Positions 24,191-32,813 of a stretch of DNA of 64,000 nucleotides are shown here, in pieces. Location of the stretch: positions 3,568,001 through 3,632,000 of the forward strand of contig CP087974.1 in NCBI GenBank assembly GCA_024426085.1, written 5' to 3'. Source of the stretch: Rhizobium sp. RCAM05350 (lineage in GTDB: Bacteria; Pseudomonadota; Alphaproteobacteria; Rhizobiales; Rhizobiaceae). The stretch's first letter is position 1. Each line of letters opens with the position of its first letter. The position numbers and the translations under genes were made by a program. The notes beneath the pieces are model-generated. The model saw only the letters and a list, made by a program, of their open reading frames with translations. It ran no database searches and was not told where the DNA came from.

Positions 24191-24835
24191 CTACGGGTTC
24201 GGAGCGTTCCGGTCAGGATGAGCCGCCGCAAATGCCGGGATAAGCCCGCACCTATCCGCAATCGCCACGGCGCGTACGCACGCGGTCAGATCGACGTTCC
24301 AGCGCCGGGCATTGTAGATCTGCGGCACGAGGCAAAGATCGGCCATGCTGGGCTCCTCGCCATGGCAGAAGTCGCCGGTTGCCGGATGCCCGAGCAGGCG
24401 CTCGAAGGCAATCAGGCCTTCGCCGATGAACTTGTGCATCCAGGCGGAGCGCGCCGCATCCGGATCGCTCGATTGCTGCATGACATGAAAGACGACACCG
24501 AGGTTGCAGGTCGGGTGGATGTCCATGGCAATAGCATAGGACAGTGCCCGGACGCGGTGGCGTCCGAGCGGATCGGCCGGTAGCAGGCTGGTGTCCGGCC
24601 GTGTCTCGGCGAGATATTCGATGATGGCAAGCGATTGGGTCAGCATATGGCCGTCGATCCACAGGGCCGGGACCAGCCCCTGCGGATTGCGGGCAAGATG
24701 CTCCGGTTGCTTGTGTTCTCCGCTCAGGAGATCGACCGGCACGGCATCGTGGGGGATCGACAGCATGTTGAGCGCGATCCGCACCCGGTAGCTGGCCGAC
24801 GAGCGCCAGTAGTCGAACAGAACCGTATCGGTCAT
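24191..24835 (-). CDS. maiA: Maleylacetoacetate isomerase (zeta-class glutathione transferase)
   Basis: Isomerises maleylacetoacetate to fumarylacetoacetate with glutathione. The start at 24835 (MTDTVLFDYWRSSASYRVRIALN) lies 10 bases after the fahA stop, with GAGG upstream. The zeta-class active-site motif SSASYRVRIALN and the family block NPQGLVPALWIDG are present. The C-terminal all-helical domain follows. 214 residues, intact. It is the last gene of hmgA-fahA-maiA, which degrades homogentisate. Confidence 0.93.
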   Translation of the reverse strand: MTDTVLFDYWRSSASYRVRIALNMLSIPHDAVPVDLLSGEHKQPEHLARNPQGLVPALWIDGHMLTQSLAIIEYLAETRPDTSLLPADPLGRHRVRALSYAIAMDIHPTCNLGVVFHVMQQSSDPDAARSAWMHKFIGEGLIAFERLLGHPATGDFCHGEEPSMADLCLVPQIYNARRWNVDLTACVRAVAIADRCGLIPAFAAAHPDRNAPNP

Positions 24836-24845
24836 CAACGCTGCC

Positions 24846-25860
24846 TCAGCGGGGTTCATATTTCGTCACGGTCTGCCTGATCGCCCTGAAGATCGAATGC
24901 CCGGCCTTGTCCTTCATTTCGATCCGGACAGTGTCGCCGAAATGCATGAACGGTGTGGTGGGTGTGCCTTTCTCGATGATTTCGATGGTGCGGATTTCGG
25001 CGATGCAGGAATAGCCGACCCCTCCCTCAGAGACGGGCTTTCCCGGGCCACCGTCGAGCTTGTTGGAGACGGTGCCCGAGCCAATGATGGTGCCGGCGCA
25101 GAGCGGCCGGGTTTTCGCCGCATGGGCAACGAGCTGGCCGAAATCGAAGGTCATGTCGATGCCCGCATTGGCGCGGCCGAACGGTTTTCCGTTGAGATCG
25201 ACGAGAAGTGGCAGATGCAGCTTGCCACCGTCCCAGGCATCACCGAGTTCTTCCGGTGTGACGGCAACCGGCGAGAAAGCCGAGGACGGCTTGGACTGGA
25301 AGAAGCCGAAACCCTTGGCGAGTTCCGCCGGGATCAGTCCACGCAGGGAGACGTCGTTGACGAGCATGATCAGCCGGATGGCGGCCCGCGCCTGTTCGAT
25401 TGTCGCTGCCATCGGCACGTCATCGACGATGACGGCGATCTCGGCTTCCATATCGATGCCATAGGTCTCGTCGGCCATGACGATCGGATCGTGGGGAGCC
25501 AGGAACGAGTCCGAGCCGCCCTGATACATCAAGGGCTCGGTCCAGAAGGTTGCCGGCATCTCGGCATTGCGGGCCTTGCGCACCAGTTCGACGTGATTGA
25601 CATAGGCCGAACCGTCCGCCCATTGGAAGGCGCGGCAAAGGCGACGCGGCGTCGCTCTCATGAAACCGCATCGAGGGTTGCGCTCCGGATTCCAAACCTT
25701 CCGCCACCTCGTTGAGGCGCGGGCCGACATAGGCCCAGTCGTCCAGCGCCGCCTGCAGCGTTCTGGCGATATGGCCGACTTCGGAACAGCGTGTCAAATC
25801 CTGGGAGACGACGACCAGACGGCCGTCGTGGGTGGAGTCCTTGAGTGTGGCGAGCTTCAT
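24846..25860 (-). CDS. Fumarylacetoacetase (FAH family)
   Basis: Hydrolyses fumarylacetoacetate to fumarate and acetoacetate. Start at 25860 (MKLATLKDSTHDGRLVVVSQD). Metal-site blocks: DMEAEIAVIVDDVP, VNDVSLRGLIPAEL and GSGTVSNKLDGGPGKP. A net frame change near 25640, best explained by two lost bases in a GCGCGC run, breaks PLPRAFQWADGSAYVNH. About 338 residues, the size of the shorter bacterial FAH enzymes. Preceded by hmgA (51-base gap) and followed by maiA, so the operon order matches the pathway. Confidence 0.92.
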
Positions 25861-25911
25861 GATTTCGAATTCCGTCTTTGACTGATTGGTTCTGCTGCCG
25901 TGGCGGTGATG

Positions 25912-27268
25912 TCACTTGATACCGGGCGTGCCATCGAATTTGCGCTCCAAACCATCCCAGCATTCCAGATAATTGTCCTGCAGCGTTTCGAGTTCGGCGG
26001 CGTAGCGGGTCAGTTGCTGCGGGTAGCGGGTCTCGAACATGAAGGCCATGGTATGGTCGAGCTTCACCGGCTTGAGTTCGGTGTTGGAGGCTTTTTCGAA
26101 GCCCGGCGCGTCCGGTCCGTGCGGCAGCATCATGTTGTGCAGGCTCATGCCGCCGGGCACAAAACCTTCTTCCTTGGCGTCGTATTGGCCATGGATCAGC
26201 CCCATGAATTCGCTCATGATATTGCGATGATACCACGGTGGGCGGAAGGTGTGTTCGGCCACCAGCCAGCGCGGCGGGAAGATGACGAAGTCGACATTGG
26301 CGGTGCCGGCTTCTTCGGTTGGCGCGGTCAGCACCGTGAAGATCGAGGGATCGGGATGGTCGAACAGGATGGCGCCGACCGGTGAGAAGGTTCTGAGATC
26401 ATATTTGAACGGCGCGTAATTGCCGTGCCAGGCGACCACGTCGAGTGGCGAATGGCCGATCTCGGTGACGTAGAACTTGCCGCACCATTTCACATGCACG
26501 CGGCAGGGCGTTTCCTTGTCTTCGTAGGCCGCCACCGGCGTCTTGAAGTCACGCGGATTGGCGAGGCAGTTGGCGCCGATCGGGCCACGATCCGGCAGGG
26601 TGAACTTGGCGCCGTAGTTCTCGCAGATATAACCCCGCCACGCGGTGCCTTCGCCCAGCCGCGAGACCTTGAACATCATGCCGCGCGGGATGAGGCAGAT
26701 CTCTGACGGTTCTGACGTCCATGATGCCCATTTCGGTGAACACCCGGATGGTGCCGAGCTGCGGCACGACCAGCAGTTCGCCATCGGCATTGAAGAAATA
26801 GTCGTCGATCATGTCGTCGTTGAAGACATAGGCATGGGCGGCCATGCCGACCTGGGTCATCACATCGCCGGCGGCGGTCATGGTGCGGATGCCGGAGAGG
26901 AAATTGAGCTTTTCAGCCGGTTCCGGGATCGGGTTCCAGCGCAATTGGCCGAGCGGCAGCGAATGATCGTCGAGGCACGGCGCCGATTTCCAGAAGGAAT
27001 AGCTGGCGTTGGAAAAGCGGCGCGTGTGGCGCACGCTCGGGCGGATGCGGTAGAGCCAGGAGCGCTCGTTGGTGCCGCGCGGCGCAGTGAAGGGGGAGCC
27101 GGAGAGCTGTTCGGCATAGAGGCCGTAGTTGCATTTCTGCGGGCTGTTCTGGCCCTGGGGCAGGGCGCCGGGAAGGGACTCGGTCTCGAAGTCGTTGTCG
27201 AAGCCGGGCATGTATTGCGGGCTGTTGGCCAGCGCATCGACGGTGGCCGTCCGGGTTTTTTCCAGCAT
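25912..27268 (-). CDS. hmgA: Homogentisate 1,2-dioxygenase
   Basis: Fe(II) ring-cleaving enzyme that turns homogentisate into maleylacetoacetate. Start at 27268 (MLEKTRTATVDAL), seven bases after GGAGGA. N-terminal blocks YMPGFDNDFETESLPGALP and GTNERSWLYRIRPSV are typical. The metal-binding cupin part contains RPPWYHRNIMSEFMGLIHG and the final HGPDAPGFE region. An extra A near 26712 breaks MGIMDVEPSEICLIPRGM. About 452 residues, normal. The MarR gene is divergent, and an operator-like repeat lies between them. Confidence 0.95.
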
Positions 27269-27293
27269 GGCTTGATCCTCCTCCATGTATATG

Positions 27294-27323
27294 GTTACAA
27301 ATGTAACTGTCTATTTTGTAACT
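27294..27323. promoter_or_regulatory. Operator-like repeat between hmgA and the MarR gene
   Basis: GTTACAAATGTAAC (27294-27307) is an inverted repeat with GTTACA and TGTAAC arms, and another TTGTAACTA follows at about 27317-27323. The site sits 26 bases before the hmgA ATG and 13-42 bases before the marR ATG. It would block both promoters, as expected of a MarR repressor released by a pathway intermediate. Confidence 0.55.
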
Positions 27324-27335
27324 ATCAAGGAAGCC

Positions 27336-27798
27336 ATGAACGCCGGAAATGCCATAGGTGATTTCGATCTCGAACAATTCCTGCCGTTCCGTCTCAATCG
27401 CGCGGCTGAATTCATCGCCCTGCGCTTTGCCGCCGCCTATAAGGCGGAATATGGGCTGACGCGGCCGGAATGGCGGACGCTGGCGGCGCTCGGAAGCTCG
27501 GGGCCGGATGACGGCGACAGAGGTCGGCACCCATTCGACCATGCACAAGACCAAGGTCAGCCGTGCCGTGTTTGCGCTGGAGGAGCGACGCTGGTTGAAG
27601 CGGACGCAGGACGAGGACGACCGCCGTGCCGAACATCTGGAGCTGACGGCAGCCGGGGCAAAGGCGTACCGGGACCTGACGCGGCTGGCGCGCGACTATT
27701 CGGCTGAACTGGTTGAACTGGTAGGGCAGGAGGGTTTGCTCGCACTTTCCTCGGGGCTGACCGCCGTCGAAAAGGCTATGGCGAAGAAGCCGCGTTAG
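27336..27798 (+). CDS. MarR family regulator, probable controller of homogentisate catabolism
   Basis: Start at 27336 (MNAGNAIGDFDLEQFLPFRLNRAAEF) after AAGGA. The winged-helix core reads YGLTRPEWRTLAAL, then after an extra G near 27508 it continues TATEVGTHSTMHKTKVSRAV (recognition helix), LEERRWLKRTQDEDDRRAEHLELT (wing). About 153 residues, normal for MarR. It is divergent from hmgA, so it is probably the repressor of hmgA-fahA-maiA. Its effector, perhaps homogentisate, is inferred from context only. It overlaps the stop of the convergent Lrp gene by four bases. Confidence 0.85.
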
Positions 27799-28274
27799 AG
27801 CCTGCTGCGCTGGCGGACCGGCAGTCCCTCAAAATCCTTCAGCGTCGCCAGCACGATCGATGTCTTCACATGCTGCACGCTGTCATGCGGCAGAAGTACG
27901 TCGTTGACGAAATGGGCAAGTCCGGCAAGGTCTGGCGTCACGACCTTCAGGTGATAGTCCATCTCACCCGTTAGCGCATAACATTCCAGCACCTCGGGGA
28001 GATCGGCGATGAGGGCTGCAAAACGCTTGGCATTGTCGTGGTTGTGGGTGGCCAGTGTGACGGCGATGACGATCAGCAGATCGAGCCCCAGCCGGCCGCG
28101 ATCGAGCATCGCCCGGTAGGTCTGGATGAAGCCTTCGGTCTCCAGCCGCGCCTGCCGCCGCGAACATTGCGATGGTGACAGGGCGATCCGTTCCGACAGT
28201 TCGTTGTTGGTCAGGCGGCCATCGCCCTGCAATTCGGAGAGGATTTTCAGGTCATATCCGTCCAGCTGTTCCAT
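27795..28274 (-). CDS. Lrp/AsnC family regulator, divergent from hpd
   Basis: 159 residues, intact. N-terminal HTH (LDGYDLKILSELQGDGRLTNNELSERIALSPSQCSRRQARLE) and C-terminal RAM/effector domain (VTLATHNHDNAKRFAAL, YHLKVVTPDLAGLAHFV). The start at 28274 is the usual MEQLDGYD. It is divergent from the 4-hydroxyphenylpyruvate dioxygenase gene with a 129-base spacer, so it likely activates hpd in response to an aromatic amino acid such as tyrosine or phenylalanine. That effector is inference. Confidence 0.9.
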   Translation of the reverse strand: MEQLDGYDLKILSELQGDGRLTNNELSERIALSPSQCSRRQARLETEGFIQTYRAMLDRGRLGLDLLIVIAVTLATHNHDNAKRFAALIADLPEVLECYALTGEMDYHLKVVTPDLAGLAHFVNDVLLPHDSVQHVKTSIVLATLKDFEGLPVRQRSRL

Positions 28275-28403
28275 CCGTGCGCCAATCCTCAAAATTCCGC
28301 ATGATCCGTGCATAGGTTTTGCCAAATCGCGCAAGAATGCAAGCACAATGCACGGAGTTTCCGTCATCATGGCCTCAAATTCAGACGTTCAGAGGAGAGA
28401 ACG

Positions 28404-29520
28404 ATGGGCCCCTTCCCGCATGATACAGCGCCGACTGGCATTACCGTTGAAAACCCGGCCGGTACCGATGGTTTCGAATTTGTCGAGTCTCGCCCATCCG
28501 GAGCCGGAGAAGCTGCGCGAACTCTTCACGCGCATGGGCTATTCCTGCGTTGCCAAGCATCGCACCAAGGATATCAGCGTCTGGCGCCAGGGCGACATCA
28601 ATTACATTCTGAATGCAGAGCCCGGCAGCCATGCGATGCGCTTCGTCGAGGATCACGGTCCCTGTGCGCCGTCCATGGCCTGGCGTGTCTCTGATGCGAA
28701 ACACGCGTTCGATCACGCCGTTTCCAAGGGCGCGACGCCCTATCAAGGCAATGACAAGGCGCTCGATGTTCCGGCCATTGTCGGGATCGGCGGTTCGCTG
28801 CTCTATTTCATCGATACCTACGGCCAGAAGGGCTCGCCCTATGAGGCCGAATTCGAGTGGCTCGGGCGCGTGATCCGGAAACCGGAAGGTGTCGGCTTCT
28901 ATTATCTCGATCACCTCACCCATAATGTCTATCGCGGCAACATGGATACGTGGTGGGATTTCTACCGCGAACTGTTCGGCTTCAAGCAGATCCATTTCTT
29001 CAACATCGATGGTCGCATCACGGGCCTGACGAGCCGGGCGATCACTTCGGCCTGCGGCAAGATCCGCATTCCGCTGAACGAATCCAAGGACGACACCAGC
29101 CAGATCGAGGAATATCTGCGCAAGTACAAGGGCGAGGGCATCCAGCACATTGCGGTTGGCACCGACGGCATCTACGAGGCGACCGACAAGCTGGCCGCCA
29201 ACGACCTGAAGTTTATGCCGGGACCGCCGGAAACCTATTACGACCTGTCGCATGACCGCGTGAACGGCCATGACGAGCCGATCGAACAGATGAAGAAGCA
29301 CGGCATTCTGATCGACGGCGAGGGCGTGGTGGATGGCGGCATGACCCGCATCCTGCTGCAGATTTTCTCGAAAACCGTAATCGGGCCGATCTTCTTCGAA
29401 TTCATCCAGCGCAAGGGCGATGAAGGGTTCGGCGAAGGTAACTTCCGCGCCCTGTTCAGATCGATCGAGGCCGATCGGATCCGTCGTGGTGTGTTGAAAC
29501 CGGCTGCTGCCGCCGAGTAA
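28404..29520 (+). CDS. hpd: 4-Hydroxyphenylpyruvate dioxygenase
   Basis: Converts 4-hydroxyphenylpyruvate to homogentisate, which feeds hmgA. Start at 28404 (MGPFPHDTAPTG) after AGAGGAGAG. The two histidines and the glutamate of the Fe(II) site are seen in DHLTHNV, QHIAVGT and FFEFIQRKG. An extra C near 28490 breaks EFVEFAHPEPEKLRELF. About 372 residues, the bacterial length. It is separate from the hmgA operon, about 1.1 kb away, and ends at a strong terminator. Confidence 0.95.
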
Positions 29521-29535
29521 GCGCTTTTCCCATTA

Positions 29536-29578
29536 AAAGCCCTGCCGATTGCAAATCGGCGGGGCTTCTTCGGTTTTG
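29536..29578 (+). terminator. Rho-independent terminator of hpd
   Basis: AAGCCCTGCCGATT (29537-29550) pairs with AATCGGCGGGGCTT (29554-29567), with one wobble and a 3-base loop. TTCGGTTTTGG follows. Confidence 0.85.
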
Positions 29579-29802
29579 GTTTGGATGTTGTCTCTCGTCA
29601 GGTGTCCGCCAAACGTCATCGGGCAGTCAGAGCAGGGTGATACCGGTTTCAGATACCGGCTGTTGTTTCATCTTGAGGCATGTGGAAAGATTTCATTAAG
29701 CATAGAGACTGCCCACCGGGGGGAAGTTTCACAATCCGCATTATTCTGGCGTGGTGAACGCTATGGCTGGTATCATGAATGCGGTGATACGGAATCTGTG
29801 CG

Positions 29803-30711
29803 ATGGATGACATAGCGGCGAGACTGGCGTCATTGCGGGATGATACTGCGGCCTTCATCGCGCTTTACGATCAACAGGATCGCCTGCGCTATGCCAACAG
29901 GGCTTTTCGCGCGGCCTTCGCGCTCGACGAGACGGAAACGCCGCTCTGGCCGGATTTGATGCGGCGAAATCATGCGCTTGGCCGTGGCACCGTCATTAGC
30001 GTGCCGGATTTCGAGGCGTGGGTCGTCTCGGCACAGTCGCGGCGCGGCAAGGTGCCATTCAGGGCGTTTGAGACCGATCTGGTCGACGGCCGCTGGCTTT
30101 GGATGACCGAGACCGTCAATCGTAGCGGCTGGATGCTGTGCATTGCCAATGACATCACCCATTTGCGTGCCGACGAACGCACCCTGCGGCAGGATCGCGA
30201 CTTTGCGCTGAAGGCATCGCAGACCGACGAACTGACCGGTATTTCCAACCGCCGCTACATGATGGCGCAGCTGGAGGCGATGATCCGCAGCCAGCCGGCG
30301 GACGGTCCTGTCAGCGGCTGCATTTCCATTCTCGATATCGACTTCTTCAAGGGCATCAACGATCTCTATGGCCACCAGACCGGCGATGAGATCCTGCTGG
30401 ATTTTGCCCGGCGCGTCCATCCGATAGTCCGGCGGCACGATTGCTTCGGGCGTATCGGCGGCGAGGAGTTCATGCTGATCTTTCCGGAAACGACGCTCGC
30501 CGAAGGCGAATGGATCGTCGATCGGGTGCTGGAGACGGTGCGTACGGCCCGCCCGCTGCTGTCGGTGCCGTTGTTTTCCTATACCTGCTCGGCCGGCATT
30601 GCCGCCTTGCAGCCGGGCGAGACCGCCAAGGAAATTTATTCGCGCGCCGATGCAGCCCTATACGATGCCAAACATTCCGGCCGCGACCGGATGGCGGTCG
30701 GCGCGCGCTGA
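29803..30711 (+). CDS. Diguanylate cyclase with N-terminal PAS-like domain
   Basis: Makes cyclic di-GMP. 302 residues, intact. A PAS-like sensor covers residues about 15-120 (FIALYDQQDRLRYANRAFRAAF, then WLWMTETVNRSGWMLCIANDI). The GGDEF domain starts at TDELTGISNRRYMM, has the metal site SILDIDFFKGINDLYGH, and carries an active GGEEF signature. An inhibitory I-site RxxD (RRHD) sits upstream with the usual spacing. No membrane segment is seen, so it is a soluble sensor. Its stop is one base from the convergent yciI stop. Confidence 0.92.
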   Translation: MDDIAARLASLRDDTAAFIALYDQQDRLRYANRAFRAAFALDETETPLWPDLMRRNHALGRGTVISVPDFEAWVVSAQSRRGKVPFRAFETDLVDGRWLWMTETVNRSGWMLCIANDITHLRADERTLRQDRDFALKASQTDELTGISNRRYMMAQLEAMIRSQPADGPVSGCISILDIDFFKGINDLYGHQTGDEILLDFARRVHPIVRRHDCFGRIGGEEFMLIFPETTLAEGEWIVDRVLETVRTARPLLSVPLFSYTCSAGIAALQPGETAKEIYSRADAALYDAKHSGRDRMAVGAR

Positions 30712-30712
30712 C

Positions 30713-30997
30713 TTATTGCGTCAGGCCTTCGAGGCCGGGGACTGTCCGGCTCACTGCGACTTCGGTGATTTCGTAATCTGCGACGCCGTTGATCGTGAAC
30801 GGGTCAGCCGCAACGATCATCTCGATTTCGGCCCGTGTTCCGTGTGCGAAAATCACTCCGCCGGTGCGCGGGTTCTTGCGTCCGGATGCGAGAAAGATGC
30901 CTCTGTCATAGCCGTCCTTTACCCAGTCCATATGCGGTTCGATATGCTGGTCCACTTCGGAGAGGTCGGCCGTGTAGGTCAGCGACAGAATGAACAT
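30713..30997 (-). CDS. YciI family protein
   Basis: 94 residues: MFILSLTYTADLSEVDQH, then HMDWVKDGYDRGIFLASGRKNPRTGG, and a C-terminal DPFTINGVADYEI. The conserved His-Asp pair of the YciI dimeric alpha-beta barrel appears as PHMDWV. Many members are of unknown catalytic role. Its ATG is two bases after the true stop of pabC, so it belongs to the pepF-pabB-pabC-yciI operon. It seems fused to pabC only because of a frame error in that gene. Confidence 0.9.
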   Translation of the reverse strand: MFILSLTYTADLSEVDQHIEPHMDWVKDGYDRGIFLASGRKNPRTGGVIFAHGTRAEIEMIVAADPFTINGVADYEITEVAVSRTVPGLEGLTQ

Positions 30998-30999
30998 GG

Positions 31000-31629
31000 T
31001 CAGTCCTCGGTCAAGAGTTTTGCGCGGATCAACCCCGCGCAGCGAATTGCCCATATAGAGCGTGCCGGTCTGCAGGTCGGCCAGTGTCAGGCGCTGGACG
31101 TGGGGCGGCGCGCGCAGATCAGTTCCGTTCTGCAGTACGCCTGCGAGCAGGCCGCAGGAGATCGGCGGGGTTTTCAGGATGCCGGAGCCGTCATCGAGAA
31201 AGATCGAAGTGATGGTTCCCTCGCAGGGCTCGCCCTTTTCGTTGAGCTGCAGGACCTCATCCACTTCCGATGCAGGATATTCGGCGCGGGCTGCCTCGTA
31301 GATCTCGCGCCGCGTGGTCTTGTGGCGCAGCAGCCTGTTGGTAGAATCGAGCCGGGCCGAGGCGATGGCGACGCGCCACACGGTCTCCTCCGGCAAAGGG
31401 GAGAACGGCGCGGTGGTGATGGCGATTTCACCGATGGGGCTGAGGGTCAGGCGGACGCGAAGGGGCAGGCTTTCGCCATGCACGTCCGCCAGCTTTTCCG
31501 CTGCCTTGTCCGCACCTAAAAACCCAGGCGTCCTGCCGAGCGCTTCAGCCGGGCCAGATGCAGCCGCAGGCGGACGATGCCGGTGCCGGGCTCCCATCGC
31601 ATGGTTTCGATCAACGAGAAATCGCTCAT
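31000..31629 (-). CDS. pabC: Aminotransferase class IV, probable 4-amino-4-deoxychorismate lyase
   Basis: PLP fold-type IV enzyme that would release 4-aminobenzoate and pyruvate for folate synthesis. Start at 31629 (MSDFSLIETMRWEPG) overlaps the pabB stop by four bases. A lost T near 31515 breaks RLGFLGADKAAEKL. The PLP lysine lies in RHKTTRREIYEAA, followed by EVLQLNEKGEPCEGTITSIFL, typical of the family. An extra G near 31040 hides the true end, SLRGLIRAKLLTED, with TGA at 31000-31002. About 209 residues. The adjacent pabB makes the function likely. Confidence 0.85.
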
Positions 31630-32784
31630 CGGTCGATCCAGGCGTCACCAACGGCAAAGCGGGCCTTGAGCAGGCATTCGTCATATTCGGCTTCGGCCGT
31701 CAGATCGAAGACAATGCCTCCGCCGACATTGAAGATGGCTTCGCCCTCCGGAAAAAGCGACAGCGTGCGGATGGCAACGTTGAAACGCATCGTCCCATCG
31801 GGCGCGATGAACCCGATCGAGCCGCAATAGGCGTCACGCGGTCCGTCTTCGAGATCGTGCAGGATTTCCATCGCCCGCATTTTTGGCGCACCGGTCACGG
31901 AGCCGCAAGGGAAGAGTGCCTCGAAAATCTGGGTGATGCCGATATCGGGCAAGAGCTTTGCGCGGACATGGCTGACCATCTGGTGCACGGTCGGATAGGT
32001 CTCGATATCGAACAGCCTTGGCACGTCGAGCGTGCCCACCTCGGTGATGCGGGAAATGTCGTTGCGCAGGAGGTCGACAATCATGCGGTTTTCGGCCTGG
32101 GATTTTGGATCCTCGCGCATTTCGCTGATCAGGTGCTGGTCTTCCGCAGGCGTTGCGCCGCGCCGCGCCGTGCCCTTCATCGGATGCGTCTCGATCCAAC
32201 CGTCCTTGTCGACCCGGAAGAACAGTTCGGGTGAGCGCGATAGGAGGATGGGGCCACCGAGCGAAACCAGCGCACCATACTTAACCGGTTGCCGTTCGAT
32301 CAGCGACCAGAAGGCGGCCAGTGGATCGCCATTCCAGCGGGCGTTGACCTGCATGGTCAGGTTTGCCTGGTAGCAATCACCCTTCCGCAGGTGCTGGTGC
32401 AGCCGGTCGAAGCGCTGTTTGTAGGTCTCGAAATTCCAGCTGGCGCGCGGCTGGGTGATGAACGGCTCGTTTTCAATACGGCGTTGCGGAACTGCCAGGG
32501 CATGCCGTTCGGCCGGGCCATCAGAACACGCCGAACGACATTAGCGGCGTGCGGCGGTTTTCCTCGGCGAAGGGGGCAAGTTTCTGCTCGAACAGATGGC
32601 CCGCTTCATAGCTCATGAAACCGGCCAGCCATTTTCCGGCCTTGTGGGCGGCTTCCATGTCTTTCAGGCCGCGCCAGAACTCAGCTTTTGTATGGGCGGT
32701 GATCACGCGCAACGGCTCGGCAAAGACAGTCGTCCTGTCTTCGCTGTCGTCCCGGAAGAGGACATAGGGGCCGGTGTCGGTCAT
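31626..32784 (-). CDS. pabB: Aminodeoxychorismate synthase component I
   Basis: Forms 4-amino-4-deoxychorismate from chorismate and ammonia for folate synthesis. Start at 32784 (MTDTGPYVLFRDDSEDRT). An extra T near 32523 breaks SFGVFDGPAERHALAV. The chorismate-binding domain is complete: LRKGDCYQANLTMQ, LLSRSPELFFRV, THPMKGTARRG, MIVDLLRNDISR and CGSVTGAPKMRAMEIL. About 386 residues, the size of the rhizobial stand-alone form. The order pabB-pabC supports the call over anthranilate synthase. Confidence 0.93.
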
Positions 32785-32813
32785 GCCATTGATCGCCGAT
32801 GGAGTATCTTGAT

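Noticed and set aside
30713..31629. A PabC-YciI fusion protein
   Set aside because: An extra G near 31040 removes the pabC stop. With it deleted, pabC ends at TGA 31000-31002, two bases before the yciI ATG.
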